Numbered from the stretch's first letter, positions 21,282 to 32,553 are shown. The stretch: DNA of 64,000 nucleotides from Nomia melanderi (GCF_051020985.1 NC_135000.1:25264784-25328783), one strand, 5' to 3'. Program-made: numbers and translations. The notes: generated by a model from the letters alone, not told the origin.

Positions 21282-23439
21282 TATTCAAACGAAATTTCAC
21301 CGTCAACACTCTATGAACCTCAACCAATCGTTACAAGCAACGAAATAAAAAAACATACACGAACCACAACATAAGACTCCATTGTCTCCAAAACACATAG
21401 TGCTCGACGACCATCAGCAAGAAATTGATTAATGAACCCCTAAGCTCTTCCCTCGAGAAACTCCTACCCGACAGTTCGATCCGAGAAAGCCGCGAATCGA
21501 GTCCACGTCCGTTCTCGATTGAACCGTATAAAGTGGACCGAGCATCGACCGGCGAGAGGGGCAAACAAGCGATCGGTATCGCGACGAACGCCGGCAATTA
21601 CCGTGAAAAGTTGCCGGAGCACTCTGCCGGCGCTTCTTTCGCGGAAATGGAAGCGGCGACCCCGCGACGGGATCCGAGGCTCAGCCCGCGCGAACCTTCT
21701 GGATCTAATGAAACTTTCATCTCCTTCATGTAGATGCCGTGGAAAGGTTAGAAGTGCAGCAGCCGACCTGACCTACCTTTCGGCTTAATTGGTCTAGTGA
21801 TCTCTCTACGCGGGGCCACTCGAGAAGGTTACACTCTCTCTCCATTTCGCTCGCTCCTTCGACGTCCCCTCACTTTCCTCGTCGTTCACCGACTTCCGCG
21901 CCGCTCGAATTTTGTTCGACCGGTTACGAAAAATTAGCACCTTTAAGGCTGTTCCGAGTATTCGAATCGCCGACTCTCGAACGGTCCAATTAGTCCAACG
22001 GCGACTTCGAAGGGCGAATGGAACGTTCGAGATTTTTCGAGGAAAACGCCGGAACTTTTGAATAGTCATTTGTCCACTGGACAGTTGAAGATTTTCGATA
22101 GTTACGGAGAGTCCGATTCGATGGAGATATCGGATAATATGGTACTAATTGGAATTTCGAACAATGTTCGAGCAGTAGATTTTGTCGGGATTCCATGGGT
22201 TTCGGTGTAGATACGAATACTTCGCTCGTTTCTATCGAATTCGATTGTGCGCATTCACTTTTTACATGTCCCGGCGGAATTGTAAATTAGCGAGTTCCGT
22301 TAATCCGGCTTTAATTCCGTCGTAGTTTCGGAGGGAGAGCGCGAATGTAATTACAGGACGCGAGGTGAATGGAACGCGACGATTGAAAGGGAACGCAGTT
22401 TGGCGATTCGTCGGTGGAGACTCGGTATCGAGGCGGGCTGGTACTTTTCGCGAACCGGGCTGGCCGAACAATCTCCTCGCGTCCACTTCATTAAATTGAA
22501 TTCATCCCCCGTTTTTATTTATTCGCGATATTTAATCGCGCACTGTGGCGATTCGCGAACGTTCGCCGGAACGAACGGGAATATTTCCCGGCGAACCATA
22601 TGATTCGAACCAATAAGAACCGGAGGGGCAATTATCACTCCTGCTGCCATTTCATGCGGCAGAACGTTGAACCGCTATTAAACTTGATAACAATTTGTAC
22701 GTTCCGTGTATACGTAAACACGTGGAGTTTCACGCAACGCGATTTCATTAAAACCGTTCGGAACGATCGAACGCGAATCCTGTGCGCACAAGGCGAGGCC
22801 GGTTGAAGAGGCGAGCTGAACGATCATCGAGCGTCGCGGTGTCTTAATATCGATATTAATACGGCTCGCGTAATAAAGCCCCATTAAAAATCAGCTCGCG
22901 TTTAACAGCGCATAAACGGCCGCTTTACGACGCGTGATTACTCATTTAATACTCGCCCGATCGGCCCGAAGTTCCCCGAAGACGCGCGACGGGTTGATGA
23001 AATCGTCTAGACCCCGGGCCACCAGGCAACCAGACGCAGCAATCAATTTTGGCGCGTCACACTTAAACCGCAGGAATTATATCAAGCCGATCCGAGTGCC
23101 AAAAATTCCGAGACAATTGTCGTTCGAAGCTCTAAATCTATCACGGTTACAATTGACTTGTTCCCCGGCCCCGTCGTTGTACAGGAATAATTCTTTCCTA
23201 CCGCCAGGTTCAAAGGAATTTTCCTACTCTCCATCATCTCTCGGGTTTAACGTCTATTTTCAACTGCGACGATTTTTTCGAATATCGCGGATATTTTCTA
23301 TATGAAGAGAAACTGCGGATCGAGTGGTTAACCCTTTGTTCTGCGTAAGTGGACTTGATGTTTGATTCTATTCCAATCGCTGTGTACTTCGAATATGTAA
23401 ATCTTGTGGAAAAGTTTTGTCAGATTTTCATGTTTTGAG
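21282..23439. other. Long unique block, CpG-rich 21420-23000
   Basis: CG-dense sequence with many overlapping short frames on both strands and no recognisable protein. A lone TTAACCCTTTGTTCTGCG at 23328 resembles an A terminus, but no partner end follows. Confidence 0.45.
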
Positions 23440-24075
23440 TGTTCTCAGATTTTGAAGTAGTTGAGAGCTTTGAGAAGTATTGAAATTATTGATAATGATA
23501 GAGATTTGTAATATAATTACGTTGTATACTATTATAATGTTAGTAGCTCATAGAAGTTGTAATATTAAAATTGTAATATTGAACTATAGTTGAGAAGTAT
23601 TGAAATTATGGACGATGACAGAGATTTGTAATATAATTACGTTATATACTAGTTCAATATTAGTGGTTACCAAAAGTTGTAATATTAGAAAATTGTAATA
23701 TTGAACTATAGTTGAATCAAACTTTGCTAATGCAGGTTTTGTAATATTGAACTATAGTTGAGAAGTATTGAAATTATAGACAATGATAGAGATTTGTAAT
23801 ATAATTACGTTATATACTATTATAATGTTAGTGGTTCCCAAAAATTGTAATATTAGAAAATTGCAATATTGAACTACAGTTAAATCAAACTTTGCTAATG
23901 CAGGTTTTGTAATATTGACCTATAGTTGAGAAATATTGAAATTATAGACAATGGCAGAGATTTGTAATATAATTAAGTTATATACTAGTACAATATTAGT
24001 AGTTCCCAAAAGTTCTAATATTACAAAATTGCAATACTGAACCACAGTTAAATCAAACGACGTTAATGCAGGTTT
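23440..24075. repeat. AT-rich tandem array, four copies, 120-169 bp
   Basis: GAGAAGTATTGAAATTAT marks starts near 23472, 23592, 23760 and 23930. Shared phrases are GATAGAGATTTGTAATATAA, TTACGTTATATACTA and AATATTGAACTATAGTTG. The last two units have an extra AATCAAACTTTGCTAATGCA block that explains the longer period. Confidence 0.87.
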
Positions 24076-24673
24076 CGAAGTGGAAAACCAGAGACACTTC
24101 GAACGGCAGAGTGAAATATTAGAAAAGCAGACAACTATCCACTGCTCTTGTTATATAAATAATTGAATTAGCTTCTTGGAAGTTCCTATTCTGGGAAGCG
24201 CGAACCCATCAATACGGGGATGTTCGTTCCCGAAGGATTAATACCGATACCCCGAGATATTTGATCGCCGAGAAGTCGTGCATAACGGAACAGCCGAATC
24301 AGCCCAGTTAGCCTCGTATTAAAAGTTTCCTTTTTCCCCGGAAGGCAGCCCGCGGATCCAGCAGCTGGGTAATAGATTCGGAAACTTTCCCCATAGCCCG
24401 CAAGAAAAACTTCCGGAAAGAATCGAGTTGTTGCGGGCCAACGATCCGCGATCTCGATGCGTGACCATCGAATTTTCCTGCGGAAACCCTCGAGGATAGG
24501 GATTCAGACTTATACTTCTGCATGCAAACAACAGCCGAATGTTTTACGCGACGAAGTCTCCATCGAGATTAAAAGCAAAGTGAACGCGGATTAAAACGAA
24601 ATAGAAACAAAGTGATTCGATTCTGAACACTTCACATTTGATTCTTCATTCTTCTAAACTCTGCTATAAATAT
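24076..24673. other. Unique block
   Basis: Mixed composition. Two overlapping minus-strand frames of about 70 codons (24308-24531) show no domain. No element was recognised. Confidence 0.45.
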
Positions 24674-25093
24674 TTAACCCTGCGGACGAAGATTCGAAAC
24701 ACAAAACCTTCGACATATGAAGCTAAATTATATATCAATTGCTTAATTAACCCTTCGAAGTCTGTAGGCTCCAATATTGCACCAGGAATATTAGATATTT
24801 TAATGAATCTTAAAGAAACTACCCTGCAATTATTCAATTTTTCCGAATTTTGCATTAAGGAAAATAAAAGATCGAAGAAATATAGCATTTTCCATTTTCG
24901 CTAGGGATATTATAAAAATTAGTTGCAGTTGCTGATAGATTGCAAAACCATCTGGAGCGCTAAGGGTTAATACAAGAAGAGAGAACTATGTGATCTCTTG
25001 CTGTTTCACTAATTAGATCATTTGTCCACGACTCAGTCTTCCAAACCTGAACATTTCATCTCACCGAAACGCCGACATCCGACAAAGGGTTAA
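24674..25093 (+). mobile_element. Family C element with nested B
   Basis: Starts TTAACCCTGCGGACGAAG and ends GCCGACATCCGACAAAGGGTTAA. It is interrupted at TTAA 24747 by a B and resumes TACAAGAAGAGAGAAC at 24971. Its right TTAA is shared with the D that follows. Confidence 0.85.
24747..24970 (+). mobile_element. Family B element nested in C
   Basis: A 224-bp B from TTAACCCTTCGAAGTCTGTAGG to CTGGAGCGCTAAGGGTTAA, both ends on the host's TTAA. Confidence 0.86.
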
Positions 25094-25287
25094 CACTAGA
25101 ACTACCGAGCATTAAATATCGATATGTAATCTCTATAAAAATTATAATAGATTATTTTCTTCGGATATTCATTACACTATTCAAGTGAAACTATTCATTT
25201 TCAAAACCACTCGAAATATTCATTGCTTCGAAGATACCAATAATTGCGAAAAAAACCAGTCATCTTGACTGGTAATTCTAGTGTTAA
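25090..25287 (+). mobile_element. Family D TTAA element
   Basis: A 198-bp copy from TTAACACTAGAACTACCGAG to CTGGTAATTCTAGTGTTAA, abutting the C composite through a shared TTAA. Confidence 0.85.
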
Positions 25288-25464
25288 AGATTGACATCGA
25301 TATAGACGTTCACAGACGAACGTCTAAATTAAAACTGAAACTTCGGATCGCTAAATCCGCTGAATTTATTAATTCATCCACCTATCTCTCGTTCTCGTGA
25401 AGTTATATCTCGTATTTCGACGCGGAACATGTCTCGAATTACGCCGATCCAGTGAGATTATTAA

Positions 25465-26119
25465 GGTTCCGTTAAATAATATCAGTCGAGGCGAGATGTC
25501 GGTCAAGTGGAAATATTAAAATAGAGGATTTTATGGAGAACAGCGACGCGGCTGATCGGCCGGGCACTCGTAGACGCTCAATTACCGGCCGGAAAATTCG
25601 TCTTCGAGAGGAGTTCGAGATTTCGCGTGTATTCGAACGCGCCCCTCGTCGGCCACGAGTGACGGGACGTCAGGCCGCGTGTAATTGGACCAAATTCCTC
25701 GGGTTCCGTGCCCGGTTGTCGTTTACGTGGAATCGCATCCCCCGGCTTTCGTACCTGGCACGCGATTCGCGAGAGCCGTTCCCGGCTCCTTGCGGTTGTT
25801 AGGCGTTTAATTGCTTTGAATCGTTTAACTTCGAGAAACCGCGTCCCACGGTGTACTTAAATTAATTTTCCCGGGGTCTGCGGGACCAGCTGGAAACGCG
25901 GCTGAATAATTCACGGCGGGAACACCGTGAAACGCTTGTCTGCCCATCGCCGGGCCTCCGTTGGACCCAGACTTGTTGTCGGAGTCTCGGGACGCGTGAC
26001 GAAGATTCGAGGAATACCGTTCTTCAACTTTTGCAGTGTTAACGTCATTTGTGAAAGTCTACTTTCCACGAGACTATCAAGTCCCTTCATTTTCATTCAC
26101 CTCTGTTGGCTGCCTGGAA
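25465..26119. other. CpG-rich unique block
   Basis: CG-dense 25530-26000 with an 89-codon plus frame and a 61-codon minus frame. No domain, splice context or repeat was noted. Confidence 0.45.
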
Positions 26120-26275
26120 ATTACATTTCTTTCGAAGAAGAAAATATGTTTAGGTTTAGCCATCACATTTCTTACTTTCGAAGAAAATGTATTTAGGTTT
26201 AGCCATCACATTTCCTACTTTCGAAGAAGAAAATATATTTAGGTGTAGCCATAACATTTCTTACTTTCGGAGATG
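26120..26275. repeat. Tandem repeat, unit about 43 bp, 3.5 copies
   Basis: ACATTTCTTACTTTCGAAGA and TTTAGGTTTAGCCATC recur at about 26123, 26165, 26208 and 26253. Confidence 0.85.
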
Positions 26276-26446
26276 ATAGCTAAACCTTTGAATAAGGTAT
26301 CAAAATTGAGTGGAATATATGAAAAATTATAGTATAAACGATTAGAACATATTGAATAAATGTAAAAATGATTCAATTGGACCGTTCCTTGAAAGTAGAT
26401 TATGGAAGAATTGAAAGAAGTAGAAGGATAGAACTGTCATTCCCGA

Positions 26447-26660
26447 TTAACCCCTTGCACTCGGGATTTCTTCACTAGAAATATTTTCACATTTTCTAAT
26501 GAGACAGAGACGATATTTTTGAAAATTAACTCAAAGAGAAATCTCAAGTGAATTGAGAAACTAAGCTCTTTTATCCCAGTTCACACACCGATGCGTTATA
26601 CACGGTCAATATTAAATATCAAATTTTACAGTTTTACTCTATGAAATCAAGGGTTGATCC
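26447..26660 (+). mobile_element. Family A element, right terminus lost
   Basis: TTAACCCCTTGCACTCGGG and a full A interior (GAGACAGAGACGATATTTTT, GATGCGTTATACACGG, TTTACAGTTTTACTCTATGA) are present. After ATGAAATCAAGGG the terminal repeat cannot be found. Confidence 0.78.
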
Positions 26661-28487
26661 ATCAGTTGATTAGATTCCCGGTGCCTTTTATCAAGAATTC
26701 GAATTCGTAGAGGCGTTCGTTATATCCAAGTAGCAAATGAAGATTTCCCTGTGAAATCCTCGCGTCTCCAGCATCACGATGATCAATCATGTAGCGCGGA
26801 ACCTTGGAAACTCGCAACAAGCTCGTTCTAATAGAGCGTAGTACTTAAAACGATATGGCAACCAGATTATTCAGGTACACGGAAGGCAAGATAATGCGAG
26901 CGAGGAACACGATATATCCACCGTGTACGGCGGATCCAGAAGTCAGCTGTAACTCTATGCAAGTGGTTCAATTATCTTCAGACGCAGCTTCGTTACACCT
27001 ACGCCGCTCGCGTCGACTAGGCGGATTCGCGTTCGCCTGGTTCCGATAGAGATGTTCACGCAGCTACCGAGGCATTCTCCTCGTAAACGGCGAGTGCGAA
27101 AAAAAACAAACCAGAGAGAGAGAGAGAGAGAGAAGGCAAAGTATCGCCGTTTTTACAACCAGTGTAACAGCGCATGTAAATTTTTTACGCCGGCGATATT
27201 CTTCGAGACGCGAAATGACCTTTAACTTTTTTAATGGAATATTAAGTAGCGCACTATAATACTCCGCTGCAGCTGGAGTCCGAATAAAAATTGTACCAGG
27301 AAATTTCGCGTGACCGACTCCTTAACACAGTGATTTCTCGCGTGACATCTGTACCACTGCCGACAATGAGACTAACGAATTTCCGAACGGAGGAATGGAG
27401 ACTTCACCGCGCTCTATTATTCTATATTGTCGCCGGCGCGTCGTTCCACAGCCAACGAGGTAATCGTTGAAATGAGACATCGAATGAAATAGAAGTTCCA
27501 TGAATATTTAGAGATTCGATAACAATACACGATAAACCCTATAAATTTCCAATTCGAGCGGAAGGTGGCTCTCGCGCGAAAAACTGAGCGAATCCGGCGA
27601 TCGAGACGGTGGGTAAACCGAGGCGACAGGCGTTCGTTGTCCGAACGAAATAACGAGTGAAATAATTGCGTCCGTGTTCCGTGGAATTCGTGGATCCTGG
27701 CTGCCGCTTCTCGGCGGACACGAAATTCCGATCAGGAAGCCGTCTTGCCGAGCGGAACGCCGGCGCCGACCGCGGCCGACGATCATCGAGACAATTTCCC
27801 CTTATGCCCGAGCAAACAAACGAACGGATTTCTTCGAGTGTGAATTCTCCATTATTTTCAATTACGAAAGCACGTTAATTGCCGGCTTCCACGGCGACAC
27901 AAAGGGAAGAGTGGCTGTTTAGAGACGCCCGTCCGTACCGTCTCGCCATCATCCGCGCGTAACGAGCGTGAAGAGTCGCGCCGCCTCCTCTCGACGGGCA
28001 ACTTCGTTTCACGGAAATTCAGTTCGAAAACTGGGGATCCGTGCGGGGACCGACGCGCCGCGCGATCCGAACTGGGTCAGAGCGGAATTCCGACGCGGGA
28101 ATCGTTAATTCGCGTCGCCGTCGCCGTCGAAAACGCAATTTCCATCGGGGACGGCCGGCCGGCCGGCCGGCGTGTCGTGTCGGCCGACGGGACAAATTGG
28201 CCGGCGGATGATTGCGATTCAAAACGGAAAATATCGCGCGCCCTTTTATCGGCTCCGCTGGGATGGATCGCGCGCGTTGATACGAGACGCGTCGCGTTCT
28301 TTGGCCGGATAGCATTCGGTTGCGACGTAAATGAATTCTACACTTGACTGGCTACGGGCTAAAAGGTTTACGTTACTCGCCGAATCACGCGAACAGTAAA
28401 ATGGGAGTTTGGGAAGATATTGTTGCTTGTTCTCCATCGTTGTTCCTGATTTTTCGTTGCGTTTCATTTACGTTACGTTAACAGTAG
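26661..28487. other. Unique block with microsatellites and GGCC run
   Basis: Contains a (GA)n run at 27113-27133, repeated CGTCGC at 28111-28129 and an 18-base alternating GGCC palindrome at 28153-28170. The GC-rich part 27500-28320 holds overlapping frames on both strands without recognisable products. Confidence 0.5.
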
Positions 28488-28693
28488 AACTACGTACCAA
28501 TCGAAATGACTGGTTTCGATAATTTTGTTCAGGAATTATGGATATCTTCGAAGCATTGAATATTCGAATTTTGAAAATAGTTTCACTAGAGTACTATAAT
28601 GAACGTCTGAAGAAACTGAAAATAATCTGTTGTTACAATTTTTATAGGAACTGCATGTTAATCGTATTAAATGCTCGGTAGTTCTAGTGTTAA
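28488..28693 (-). mobile_element. Family D TTAA element, complete
   Basis: A 206-bp reverse copy from TTAACAGTAGAACTACGTACC to GCTCGGTAGTTCTAGTGTTAA. It is close in sequence to the D at 19066 but carries no nested insertion (GAACTGCATGTTAATCG is continuous). Confidence 0.86.
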
Positions 28694-28701
28694 TGATCTG
28701 C

Positions 28702-28920
28702 TTAACACTAAACCTACCGAGCAGTTAAATTGACTTTTTGAAATTCCTCTATAGCAATTTCATGGGTGGATCTATCGAGACTTTAATCGATTTACAATTC
28801 AGTTTGCGTATTGTTAAATCAATTTCTTGAATTCTCAGAGAAACATCTGTTATCCTTTGAATAATTCCAAAAAGAAGAAATCAGGAATCATTTTGACCCG
28901 TCTGATAGGTTTAGTGTTAA
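28702..28920 (+). mobile_element. Family D2 TTAA element, complete
   Basis: A 219-bp copy from TTAACACTAAACCTACCGAG to CTGATAGGTTTAGTGTTAA. The interior has TTTAATCGATTTACAATTCA and TCAGAGAAACATCTG. Its right TTAA starts an O-like terminus. Confidence 0.86.
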
Positions 28921-29107
28921 CACGTCAACTGCCACTTTTATACATTTCTGTTTATTATTCTACATCTACAATTACTAATTATTCGGTATCACAATTCTTA
29001 CGTTACTCTATTATCTAGTTATTTACGTTAATATATTTAACATCGGCTATCTTCGGATAATTATTTTCTTGTAATTTTGAAGCTCCTGTCATCGGTGACC
29101 ACATTAA
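28917..29107 (+). mobile_element. Family O-like element, tentative
   Basis: Opens TTAACACGTCAACTGCCAC and, just before the next TTAA, carries GTCATCGGTGACCAC. The same GTCATCGGTGACCAC lies 19 bases inside an O-like terminus at 61507 (CAATCAACGTGTTAA). The pairing of ends is uncertain. Confidence 0.45.
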
Positions 29108-29335
29108 CCAGTTAAGTGTGGAATAGTTTCGAAAATCTCTCCTTGCGCGCAATAAAATCAAATAATGAAGTGTATACTCGTTAAATGCCGGCCAAATGCA
29201 CTTATATCCTAACGAAAAACAAAAGCGAAACGAAAAATTGCATGTTTGTCTCAAAAAATAAATAATTCATCGTTGAAGAAGTTAGCACTATTAAGGGTTT
29301 TAAGATGTGTACACTCGTCAAACACACCTGGTTAA
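29104..29335 (+). mobile_element. Family F TTAA element, complete
   Basis: A 232-bp copy from TTAACCAGTTAAGTGTGG to ACACACCTGGTTAA, giving clearer inverted termini than the 18410 copy. It shares GCGCAATAAAATCA and AAATAATTCATCGTTGAAG with it. Confidence 0.85.
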
Positions 29336-29941
29336 TAACAAAAATATGTCAAAATCGAGTAACTGATTCTCCAATGAAATTCTTTGATAACAGAGATATC
29401 CAACTTTCGAGAAGTTAATTATGATTCCTTGAAAATATGCGCAGCTATGTCGCATCGGTATCTATTTCTAAGCAATTGCAACCTACTCCAAACCAGCGAC
29501 ACCAAAGGAACGTTCAATACATCCGAATTCATTTACGTCGCAACCCAATACTCGTTCGTTTCGTTCGTGTTTTGCCTACGTGATCCCGTTCAGTTTCGTT
29601 CGCGGCGCGTTGAGCTGGCTTCCCTCGAGCTCCCGCGGTTCCTCGACGCTTCCGGCGAACCGTGGACGACGCTTCCCTTGTTCGCCGCGCCGCGGACCCG
29701 CGGATTAGTTTTCCCGCTCGTTTGTCGGATGTAATACAAAGATGAATCGATGCGAGTAGCGATGCGCGAGAATGCTTTGTCCCCGACGCCGCTGGAACCG
29801 TTCCCTCGGTCGCGCCTACGTCGAAGACGTTCCTCGCGCGTGGGATCGTTTCACGTTCCGTGCCAGACCGTTTTTTGAAGACTTTCCGTTCGGGTAAGTT
29901 ACAATTGTATTGTTTTGTTTCTGGAGTATGCTTTGTAATAA
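29336..29941. other. Unique block, CpG-rich 29550-29880
   Basis: A 116-codon plus-strand frame (29384-29734) crosses the AT-to-GC transition but has no recognised domain. No repeat was detected. Confidence 0.42.
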
Positions 29942-30129
29942 TTAACCCTTTACGGACGAAGATTGTCGGAAGTATACAAAACCTGCAAATTCTGCTAAAT
30001 TAAGCACTGAATGCTTAAACCATAGAGAATAAGGAAACTGTGTACTTTCTTGCTGTTCGAATAGTTAAATCATTTGTTCATGGAAGTTTCATTTCAGCAA
30101 AATGCCGACGTTCGTCCGCAAAGGGTTCA
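29942..30129 (+). mobile_element. Family C TTAA element
   Basis: A 188-bp copy from TTAACCCTTTACGGACGAAG to CGTTCGTCCGCAAAGGGTTCA. The right TTAA is worn to TTCA and is shared with the adjoining B. Confidence 0.82.
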
Positions 30130-30358
30130 CCCTTAGCACTTCAGGTTGTTTTGTAATCTATCACTGCAACTAATTTTTAAAGTATTCCTAGCGAAAATTA
30201 GAAATGTAACTTTCCTTCCATCTTTTATTTTCCTTGTTAGTACAAAATTTGGATGCGTGGAAAGTCGGATAATTTTAGGGTAGTTTCTTTAAAATTCATT
30301 GAAATATTTAATATTGTAACTGGTGCTATATTGGAGCCTATAGAGTTTTAAGGGTTAA
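30126..30358 (-). mobile_element. Family B TTAA element, complete
   Basis: A 233-bp reverse copy from CCCTTAGCACTTCAGG to GAGCCTATAGAGTTTTAAGGG and TTAA, directly between C sequence on both sides. Confidence 0.85.
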
Positions 30359-30475
30359 ACTATAGAGAATAAGGAAACTGTACTTTCTTGCTGTTCGAAT
30401 AGTTGAATCATTTGTTCACAACTGGGTATTCCAAACATGGAAGTTTGATCTCAGCAACATTTTATGATCTACCAA
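30355..30475 (+). mobile_element. Family C right-half copy after B
   Basis: TTAAACTATAGAGAATAAGG to ATTCCAAACATGGAAGTTTG repeats positions about 30012-30100 of the preceding C. It could be the remaining half of a C that received the B, with the complete C at 29942 produced by a duplication. Confidence 0.7.
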
Positions 30476-30619
30476 CTCCAAGCCATTTATATAATACTCC
30501 CGATAAAAATTCAAATATGATATATCATAACGTTTCTTAGATATTTTCTATTTGTTTTCAGGACAAAGTTCACACGTAGCAAATGCAATGATCTTAGGAT
30601 ACTTTATTCAATTCTGATC

Positions 30620-30825
30620 AATCGAATATATACTATAAGTGGTGCGACAAACATCTTTCGTGTATATTTACCAAAAATGCGAAAGTAATTGGGTGTGTCT
30701 CAAAAAAATGAATAAGAGTAGTTATCTAATGAGATCACAAATATTGTGTTACTACAAAGAAATATCAAAAAATAACATTTATTCAAATAAATTTACTTTG
30801 ATTTATTTCTCGAAGAATATAGTAA
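30620..30825 (+). repeat. Interspersed repeat P, copy 1
   Basis: About 200 bases (AATTGGGTGTGTCTC, AATGAGATCACAAATATTGT, AACATTTATTCAAATAAATT) reappear in reverse orientation at 59930-60112. The downstream half is open in the same frame in both copies (peptide MRSQILCYYKE). A one-base indel separates the upstream frames, so coding descent is unproven. It could be a remnant of a larger transposon. Confidence 0.7.
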
Positions 30826-31360
30826 GAAAATTATAATCGATACTGATAAACAGAAGCGCCTCCGCGTTCTTCGCAACTTGGCAAGAAGAGCACTATAGGT
30901 TAAGATGCCCATAATTGACTGCGCAATACATTTTTAATAAATTCTTCATTTTACAATGGCAATACGAAATGGCTTGAACGGAAAGTTCAGTGGCACGGAA
31001 CGTGTTAATAGTGAATATTTGTCGACGACCGATGGGGCGTGCAGTAATCGCGCGATGTTTGCGGATGCCTTCTGAGCGATCGGTTCCGTCGATCGAACCG
31101 TGTTCTGCTTTTATATTCGTGTACACTGCTGCTAACTTTATAGACTCTCACCTTTGGCCTTAAGATTCCTTCGGCAACTACATCTGCCAGCGATATTACA
31201 TTTCCAACGGAGCGACTCGAAGTGATATCTTCCGAGCGTGACTGACATTTCTGATCAAAGGGGACTTACATATTTCTAACTCGCGTCTTTGCAATCCTCG
31301 CGATATACTGTTAATCTGCTGTAACTATAAATATAGTGTGCACACGCACAATCTTTTATA
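30826..31360. other. Unique block
   Basis: AT-rich apart from 31010-31110. A 77-codon minus frame lies at 30893-31126 without recognisable content. Confidence 0.42.
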
Positions 31361-31547
31361 TTAACCCTTTGCCTCGTGATAACGCGTGAGACTCGTGAAG
31401 ATTTTGAGGAGAATTCATCGAATATAAATATTACTCGATTTTTGTGAATAGAAATCGAATGTTAGTATTCTGTTATCAATTATTAGTTTAGAGCAAATTG
31501 ACATAGGATATGCTTAGAATTCTTGTCTTTTTTCAATAAATTATTAA
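31361..31547 (+). mobile_element. Family N element, truncated right
   Basis: TTAACCCTTTGCCTCGTG with GAGACTCGTGAAGATTTTG and ATATGCTTAGAATTCTTGTC matches the N copy at 20999. It stops at the TTAA where the next element begins. Confidence 0.7.
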
Positions 31548-31767
31548 AACTTTGCGGACAAATGTCGACACTCACTCGATTTGATATTTATTTGAATATT
31601 CAGTATTTCAAATTAAACTTTCTATTGCAATGTGAAATATTGAAATAAAATAGCTTTGTCGCATAATTTGTCCGTGAATTACCGTTAAATTAGTTTCAAT
31701 GTCGTCTATATCTCGTCGGCAAATGTTGAATATCTCTAATGAAAGACTTGCGAGTGCAAAGGGTTAA
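31544..31767 (-). mobile_element. Chimeric TTAA element: C-like left end, A body
   Basis: The left terminus reads CTTTGCGGACAAATGTCGAC, which is the C terminus and subterminal block. From ACTCGATTTGATATT onward the sequence is reversed A, ending GCGAGTGCAAAGGGTTAA. The 224-bp length is normal for either family, so this is a recombinant rather than two fragments with a gap. Confidence 0.72.
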
Positions 31768-32177
31768 CCCTCTGCGGACGAAGATTCTTCGAAACATAAA
31801 ACCTTCAGCATATGAAGATAAATTATATATCAATTAATCCAATATTGCACCAGGAATATTAGATATTTTAATGAATCTTAAAGAAACTACCCTACAATTA
31901 TTCAATTTCTCAGACATCCGAATTTTGCACTAAGAAGGAAAATAGAAGATCGAAGAAATATAGCATTTTCCATTTCCGCTAGGGATATTATAAAAATTAG
32001 TTGCAGTTGCTGATAGATTACAAAACCATCTGGAGTGCTAAGGGTTAATATAAGAAGAGAGAACTATGTGGTGATCTCTTGCTGTTTCACTAATTAGATC
32101 ATTTGTCCACGACTCAGTCTTCCAAATCTGAACATTTCATCTCGCCGAAACGCCGACATCCGCCCGCAAAGGGTTAA
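31764..32177 (+). mobile_element. Family C element with nested B, duplicate
   Basis: Starts TTAACCCTCTGCGGACGAAG and ends ACATCCGCCCGCAAAGGGTTAA. A B interrupts it at the same internal site as in the 24674 copy. Confidence 0.85.
31834..32048 (+). mobile_element. Family B element nested in C, left end deleted
   Basis: The first about 20 bases of B are missing (TTAATCCAATATTGCACC). The rest, including CTGGAGTGCTAAGGGTTAA, is intact. Confidence 0.82.
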
Positions 32178-32380
32178 CACTAGAACTACCCAGCATTTAA
32201 TACGATCGACACGTAATCTCTATAAAAATCATAACAATAGATTATTTTCTTCGGATATTCATCATACTATTCAAGTGAAACTATTTATTTTCAAAATCAC
32301 TTAAAATATTCATTGCTTCGAAGATACCAATAATTGCGAAACAAAAAAAAAGTCATCTTGACTAGCAGTTCTAGTGTTAA
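32174..32380 (+). mobile_element. Family D TTAA element, duplicate
   Basis: A 207-bp copy from TTAACACTAGAACTACCCAG to GCAGTTCTAGTGTTAA, with an A-run near 32343. It shares its left TTAA with the C composite. Confidence 0.85.
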
Positions 32381-32553
32381 AGATTGACATCGCTATATAC
32401 GTTCACAGACAAATATCCAAAATAAAACTGAAACTTCGGATCGCCAAATCCGCTGAATTTATTAATTCATCCACCTATCCCTCGTTTTCATAAAGATTTA
32501 TCTCGGGTTTCGGAAACACGTCTCAAATTACGTCGATCCAGTGAGATTATTAA

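Larger units (their letters stand above)
24674..25464 (+). repeat. 790-bp duplicated unit, copy 1
   Basis: The unit contains C with a nested B, then D, then about 175 bases of non-element sequence (ATTGACATCGATATAGACG, TGAATTTATTAATTCATCCA) ending CCAGTGAGATTATTAA. The same order and nearly the same length (791 against 790 bp) recurs at 31764-32553 in the same orientation. Flanks outside the unit do not match. Both limits lie on TTAA. Confidence 0.88.
31764..32553 (+). repeat. 790-bp duplicated unit, copy 2
   Basis: Same architecture as 24674-25464: C(B), D, then the same unique tail ending GTCGATCCAGTGAGATTATTAA. It is diverged by scattered substitutions and small indels and is separated from copy 1 by 6.3 kb. 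Its left TTAA is also the end of the chimeric element. Confidence 0.88.

Noticed and set aside
23328..23440. TTAACCCTTTGTTCTGCG as a complete A element
   Set aside because: Only the first dozen bases resemble A. No interior block or right terminus follows before the tandem array.
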